From the NCBI GenBank assembly GCA_005881355.1, contig VBDM01000221.1:1-13206 (forward strand): DNA of 13,206 nucleotides, given 5' to 3'. Position numbers and translations under genes: made by a program. Source of the stretch: Betaproteobacteria bacterium (GTDB lineage: Bacteria > Pseudomonadota > Gammaproteobacteria > Burkholderiales > SG8-39). This document shows, piece after piece, positions 6,637-13,206 of this stretch. A model generated the notes under the pieces. The model was given only the letters and a program-made list of their open reading frames with translations. It did no database searches and was not told where the DNA came from. Position 1 is the first letter of the stretch; each line of letters opens with the position of its first letter.

Positions 6637-7332
6637 ATGCGCTTCAGGATTTTCCGCTACGATCCGGACAAGGACGAGAAACCCGCCATGCGGGGCTACG
6701 ACGTCCGCCTCGACCCGCACGACCGCATGCTGCTCGACGCCCTGATCCGCATCAAGGAGCAGGACGACAGCTTGAGCCTGCGGCGCTCCTGCCGCGAGGG
6801 CGTATGCGGCTCGGACGCGATGAACATCAACGGGAAGAACGGCCTTGCCTGCATCACCAAGCTCGCCGACTTGAAGGAGCCCGTGGAGCTGCGGCCGCTC
6901 CCGGGACTGCCGGTGATCCGCGATCTTATCGTCGACATGAGCCAGTTCTTCAAGCAGTACCACTCGATCAAGCCGTACCTGATCAACGACGATCCCGTGC
7001 CCGAGAAGGAGCGGCTGCAATCTCCGCGGGAAAGGGAGGAGCTCGACGGCCTGTACGAATGCATCCTCTGCGCCTGCTGCTCGACCGCCTGCCCTTCATA
7101 CTGGTGGAATCCGGACAAGTTCGTCGGCCCGGCGGGGCTCCTGCAGGCCTACCGGTTCATCGCCGACAGCCGCGACCAGGCTACGGCTGAGCGCCTGGAC
7201 AATCTCGAGGACCCTTACAGGCTGTTCCGCTGTCATAGCATCATGAACTGCGTCGACGCCTGCCCGAAGCACCTCAATCCGACCCGGGCGATCGGCAAGA
7301 TCAAGGAATTGCTCGTCAAGCGGACGGTGTAA
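6637..7332 (+). CDS. sdhB: Succinate dehydrogenase iron-sulfur protein SdhB
   Basis: SdhB passes electrons from SdhA to quinone through three Fe-S clusters. It is 231 residues, normal length. The [2Fe-2S] ligands C52, C57, D60 and C72 lie in SCREGVCGSD and the following loop. The C-terminal domain has CILCACC (C142, C145, C148) with C209 for the [4Fe-4S] cluster, and C152, C199 and C205 for the [3Fe-4S] cluster, by alignment with E. coli SdhB. ACPSYWWNPDKFVGPAGLL is typical of SQR-type complex II. A strong GGGAGGA precedes the ATG. The gene starts 22 bp after sdhA and ends 5 bp before sdhE. It is intact. Confidence 0.97.
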   Translation: MRFRIFRYDPDKDEKPAMRGYDVRLDPHDRMLLDALIRIKEQDDSLSLRRSCREGVCGSDAMNINGKNGLACITKLADLKEPVELRPLPGLPVIRDLIVDMSQFFKQYHSIKPYLINDDPVPEKERLQSPREREELDGLYECILCACCSTACPSYWWNPDKFVGPAGLLQAYRFIADSRDQATAERLDNLEDPYRLFRCHSIMNCVDACPKHLNPTRAIGKIKELLVKRTV

Positions 7333-7337
7333 GGGAC

Positions 7338-7577
7338 ATGACCGACGTCGAGATGAACCGTTTGCGCTGGCGCTGCCGCCGCGGGCGGCTCGAAAACGAG
7401 CTGGTGCTCGAGCGATTTCTCGATGCGTACGGGGCGCAGCTGGAGGGCGAGCGGCTTGCCGCCCTCAAGGCGCTGCTCGATTACAACGACGACGATCTCT
7501 GGAGCCTGGTGAGCGGACGCCGCGAATGCGGCGATCCGGCGCTCGGAGAAGTGGTCCAATTGCTGCGGCGCTGCTAA
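7338..7577 (+). CDS. sdhE: SdhA flavinylation factor SdhE (YgfY/CptB/DUF339 family)
   Basis: SdhE is a small cytoplasmic protein that promotes covalent FAD attachment to SdhA. It has 79 residues with the diagnostic RGxxE motif (R15-G16-R17-L18-E19) after LRWRCR, then the acidic, helical pattern LDYNDDDLWSLVSG typical of the family. ATG 7338 is used, 5 bp after sdhB; a weak purine tract and the tight spacing suggest translational coupling. Its place between sdhB and gltA is common in betaproteobacteria and supports the call. No oddity is seen. Confidence 0.93.
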   Translation: MTDVEMNRLRWRCRRGRLENELVLERFLDAYGAQLEGERLAALKALLDYNDDDLWSLVSGRRECGDPALGEVVQLLRRC

Positions 7578-7608
7578 AGGCGTATTTTCGGCCCGTGCGG
7601 AGAACGCG

Positions 7609-8861
<1,253 letters not shown>

Positions 8862-8879
8862 GGACGAAATCGAAATGAA

Positions 8880-8897
8880 GTCCGGAGTCTCCCGGAC
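8880..8897 (+). promoter_or_regulatory. Short hairpin between gltA and sucA
   Basis: GTCCGG (8880-8885) and CCGGAC (8892-8897) form a perfect 6-bp stem with a 6-base loop, ending just before the sucA Shine-Dalgarno GGAGG at 8902-8906. There is no U-tract, so it is not a standard terminator. It could modulate sucA translation or mRNA processing, or be chance in GC-rich DNA. Confidence 0.25.
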
Positions 8898-8912
8898 CGC
8901 CGGAGGCCTGCC

Positions 8913-11791
<2,879 letters not shown>

Positions 11792-11800
11792 CGGGAAAAC

Positions 11801-12966
11801 ATGCTTATCGAAGTAAAAGTGCCGGAGCTCTCGGAATCGGTTGCGGAAGCCACGCTGCTCGCGTGGCACAAGAAAGTCGGCGAGCCCGTCAAGCGCGACG
11901 AGAACCTCATCGACATCGAAACCGACAAGGTGGTCCTTGAGCTTCCCGCCCCGGCGGACGGCGTCCTCGCGAAAATCATCAGGGCCGACGGCGGCACGGT
12001 CAAGGCGGGCGAGATCATCGCCACCATCGATACCGAGGGGAAGGCGGCGGCCGCGAGCGCCCCGGCCCCGGTGCAGGCAAAAGCGGCCCCTGCACCCGTC
12101 GCCGTGAAGCCCGCGTCAGCTCCGGCACCGGCCATGCCGGCGGCGAGGAAGATCGCCGAGGAGAAGGGCATCGACACCGGGGCCATCGCGGGCAGCGGGC
12201 GGGGCGGCCGCGTCACAAAGGCGGACGTTCTCGCGGCTGCGCCCACCGCCGCCAAGCCGGCTTTGACGCCGGTGCCCGCACCCGTAAACGTCGACCAGCT
12301 CCTTTCCGGTCGCCCCGAGCAGCGCGTGCCGATGTCGCGCCTGCGCGCGCGCATCGCCGAGCGCCTGGTGCAGTCGCAATCGACCGCCGCGATCCTCACC
12401 ACCTTCAACGAAGTCAACATGCAGCCGGTCGTGGATCTACGGAAGAAATATCAGGAGCGCTTCGAAAAAGAGCACGGCGTGCGGCTCGGTTTCATGTCTT
12501 TCTTCGTCAAGGCGGCGGTGCACGCGTTGAAGAAATACCCGATCGTCAACGCCTCGATCGACGGCAGCGACATCGTCTACCACGGCTACTTCGACATCGG
12601 GGTCGCCGTCAGCAGCCCGCGCGGCCTGGTCGTGCCGATCCTGCGCGACGCGGACCAGATGACGTTTTCCGACGTCGAGAAGAAAATCGCCGATTTCGGC
12701 AAGCGCGCCCAGGACGGCAAGCTCGCGATCGAGGAGCTGACCGGCGGCACTTTCTCGATCTCGAACGGCGGGGTGTTCGGCTCGATGCTCTCCACCCCCA
12801 TCATCAACCCGCCGCAGTCGGCGATCCTGGGCGTGCACGCGACGCGCGACCGGCCGGTGGCCGAGAACGGACAGACCGCATCATCGACGGCCGCGAAGCG
12901 GTGCTGTCGCTCGTGGCGATCAAGGAAGCGCTCGAAGACCCGGCTCGACTCCTGCTGGACCTGTAA
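11801..12966 (+). CDS. sucB: Dihydrolipoyl succinyltransferase E2 SucB (frame broken near 12875, active-site segment missing)
   Basis: SucB is the core of the 2-oxoglutarate dehydrogenase complex and transfers succinyl groups to CoA through lipoyl-lysine. ATG 11801 lies 9 bp after sucA. Domains in order: a lipoyl domain (1-80) with the lipoylated K43 in ETDKVVLE; an Ala/Pro linker; a peripheral E3-binding domain from about 111 (ARKIAEEKGID, GSGRGGRVTKADV); a second linker; and the acyltransferase domain from about 170 (MSRLRARIAERL, LTTFNEVNM, GTFSISNGGVFGS, SAILGVH). After VAENGQ (Q358, to 12874) the frame breaks; two bases later RIIDGREAVLSLV continues to TAA 12964-12966. The usual segment of about 15 residues ending LALSYDH is missing, roughly 43 nt, including the catalytic His of DHRxxDG. 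Restoring it gives 402 residues, as expected. As read, the frame would continue to 13063 with no family sequence. Confidence 0.93.
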
Positions 12967-13035
12967 AAGAGCATTCACCGCCGGGGCACCGACGTCGCGG
13001 GCGCGTCCGTTTGCGGTCAACTTGAGGCTTCGATC

Positions 13036-13206
13036 ATGGCACAGTCGTTTGACGTCGTCGTAATCGGCGGAGGACCGGGCGGTTACGTCGCCGCGATCCG
13101 CGCCGCGCAGCTCGGCCTGAAGACCGCCTGCGTGGACGAGTGGCGGGGCGCCGACGGGAAGCCCGCGCTCGGTGGCGCGTGCACCAACGTCGGCTGCATC
13201 CCTTCC
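13036..13206 (+). CDS. lpdA: Dihydrolipoamide dehydrogenase E3, N-terminal part (runs off right edge)
   Basis: This flavoprotein reoxidises the lipoyl groups of the 2-oxoglutarate dehydrogenase complex with NAD. The first 57 codons are present, out of about 475. FDVVVIGGGPGGYVAAIRAAQLG (residues 5-27) is the FAD-binding dinucleotide motif, and GGACTNVGCIPS holds the redox-active disulfide C49/C54. The short acidic/glycine insert WRGADGKPALGG before the disulfide is typical of the betaproteobacterial odhL/lpdA next to sucB. TGAGG lies 8 nt before the ATG. The gene follows the sucB stop by 69 bp, completing the sucA-sucB-lpdA order. No terminator or promoter is evident in that gap. Confidence 0.95.
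   Translation, partial: MAQSFDVVVIGGGPGGYVAAIRAAQLGLKTACVDEWRGADGKPALGGACTNVGCIPS

Noticed and set aside
13017..13025. Small palindrome TCAACTTGA before lpdA as an operator
   Set aside because: It has only 4-bp arms, overlaps the Shine-Dalgarno of lpdA, and does not match the larger repeat upstream of sdhC; it is expected by chance.

Overview
The window is a compact, GC-rich piece of central carbon metabolism. By gene order and protein sequence it looks like a betaproteobacterium (sdhCDAB-sdhE-gltA-sucA-sucB-lpdA, type II citrate synthase, a PrpD-type methylcitrate dehydratase, GTG starts). I cannot name a genus from sequence alone. No mobile elements, CRISPR arrays, tRNAs or rRNAs are visible, and no gap between genes exceeds 139 bases.

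Two divergent transcription units share one control region (4023-4161). The minus-strand arm reads mdh, prpB, prpC, a small exported protein of unknown function, then prpD, which runs off the left edge. The spacings are 27 bp, an ATGA overlap, 12 bp and a TGATG overlap, so it is almost certainly one operon. The plus-strand arm reads sdhC, sdhD, sdhA, sdhB, sdhE, gltA, sucA, sucB, then the start of lpdA at the right edge. Its gaps are mostly 2-69 bp, with a GTGA overlap between sdhC and sdhD.

Together the arms encode 2-oxoglutarate to succinyl-CoA (sucAB/lpdA), succinate to fumarate (sdh), malate to oxaloacetate (mdh) and oxaloacetate to citrate (gltA), plus the methylcitrate route for propionyl-CoA. 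PrpC consumes oxaloacetate, and PrpB returns succinate, which SDH and Mdh turn back into oxaloacetate. The shared control region carries a perfect extended -10 for the sdh arm, overlapped by a perfect 9-bp inverted repeat that looks like an operator. No regulator gene is in the window.

The main anomaly is damage confined to the plus-strand arm. sdhC has a +1 (or +4) shift. sdhA appears to lack about 15 conserved residues in frame. gltA has lost about 46 nt including the catalytic GFGHRVYK motif. sucA has lost about 10 nt. sucB has lost about 43 nt including the catalytic His of the DHRxxDG motif. The downstream reading frame is otherwise well conserved in every case, and all minus-strand genes look intact. 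Assembly or consensus error at conserved segments is the likeliest cause, but the pattern deserves a check against reads. I see no convincing undescribed system; the least explained items are the exported protein inside the prp operon and the palindrome in the divergent promoter region.
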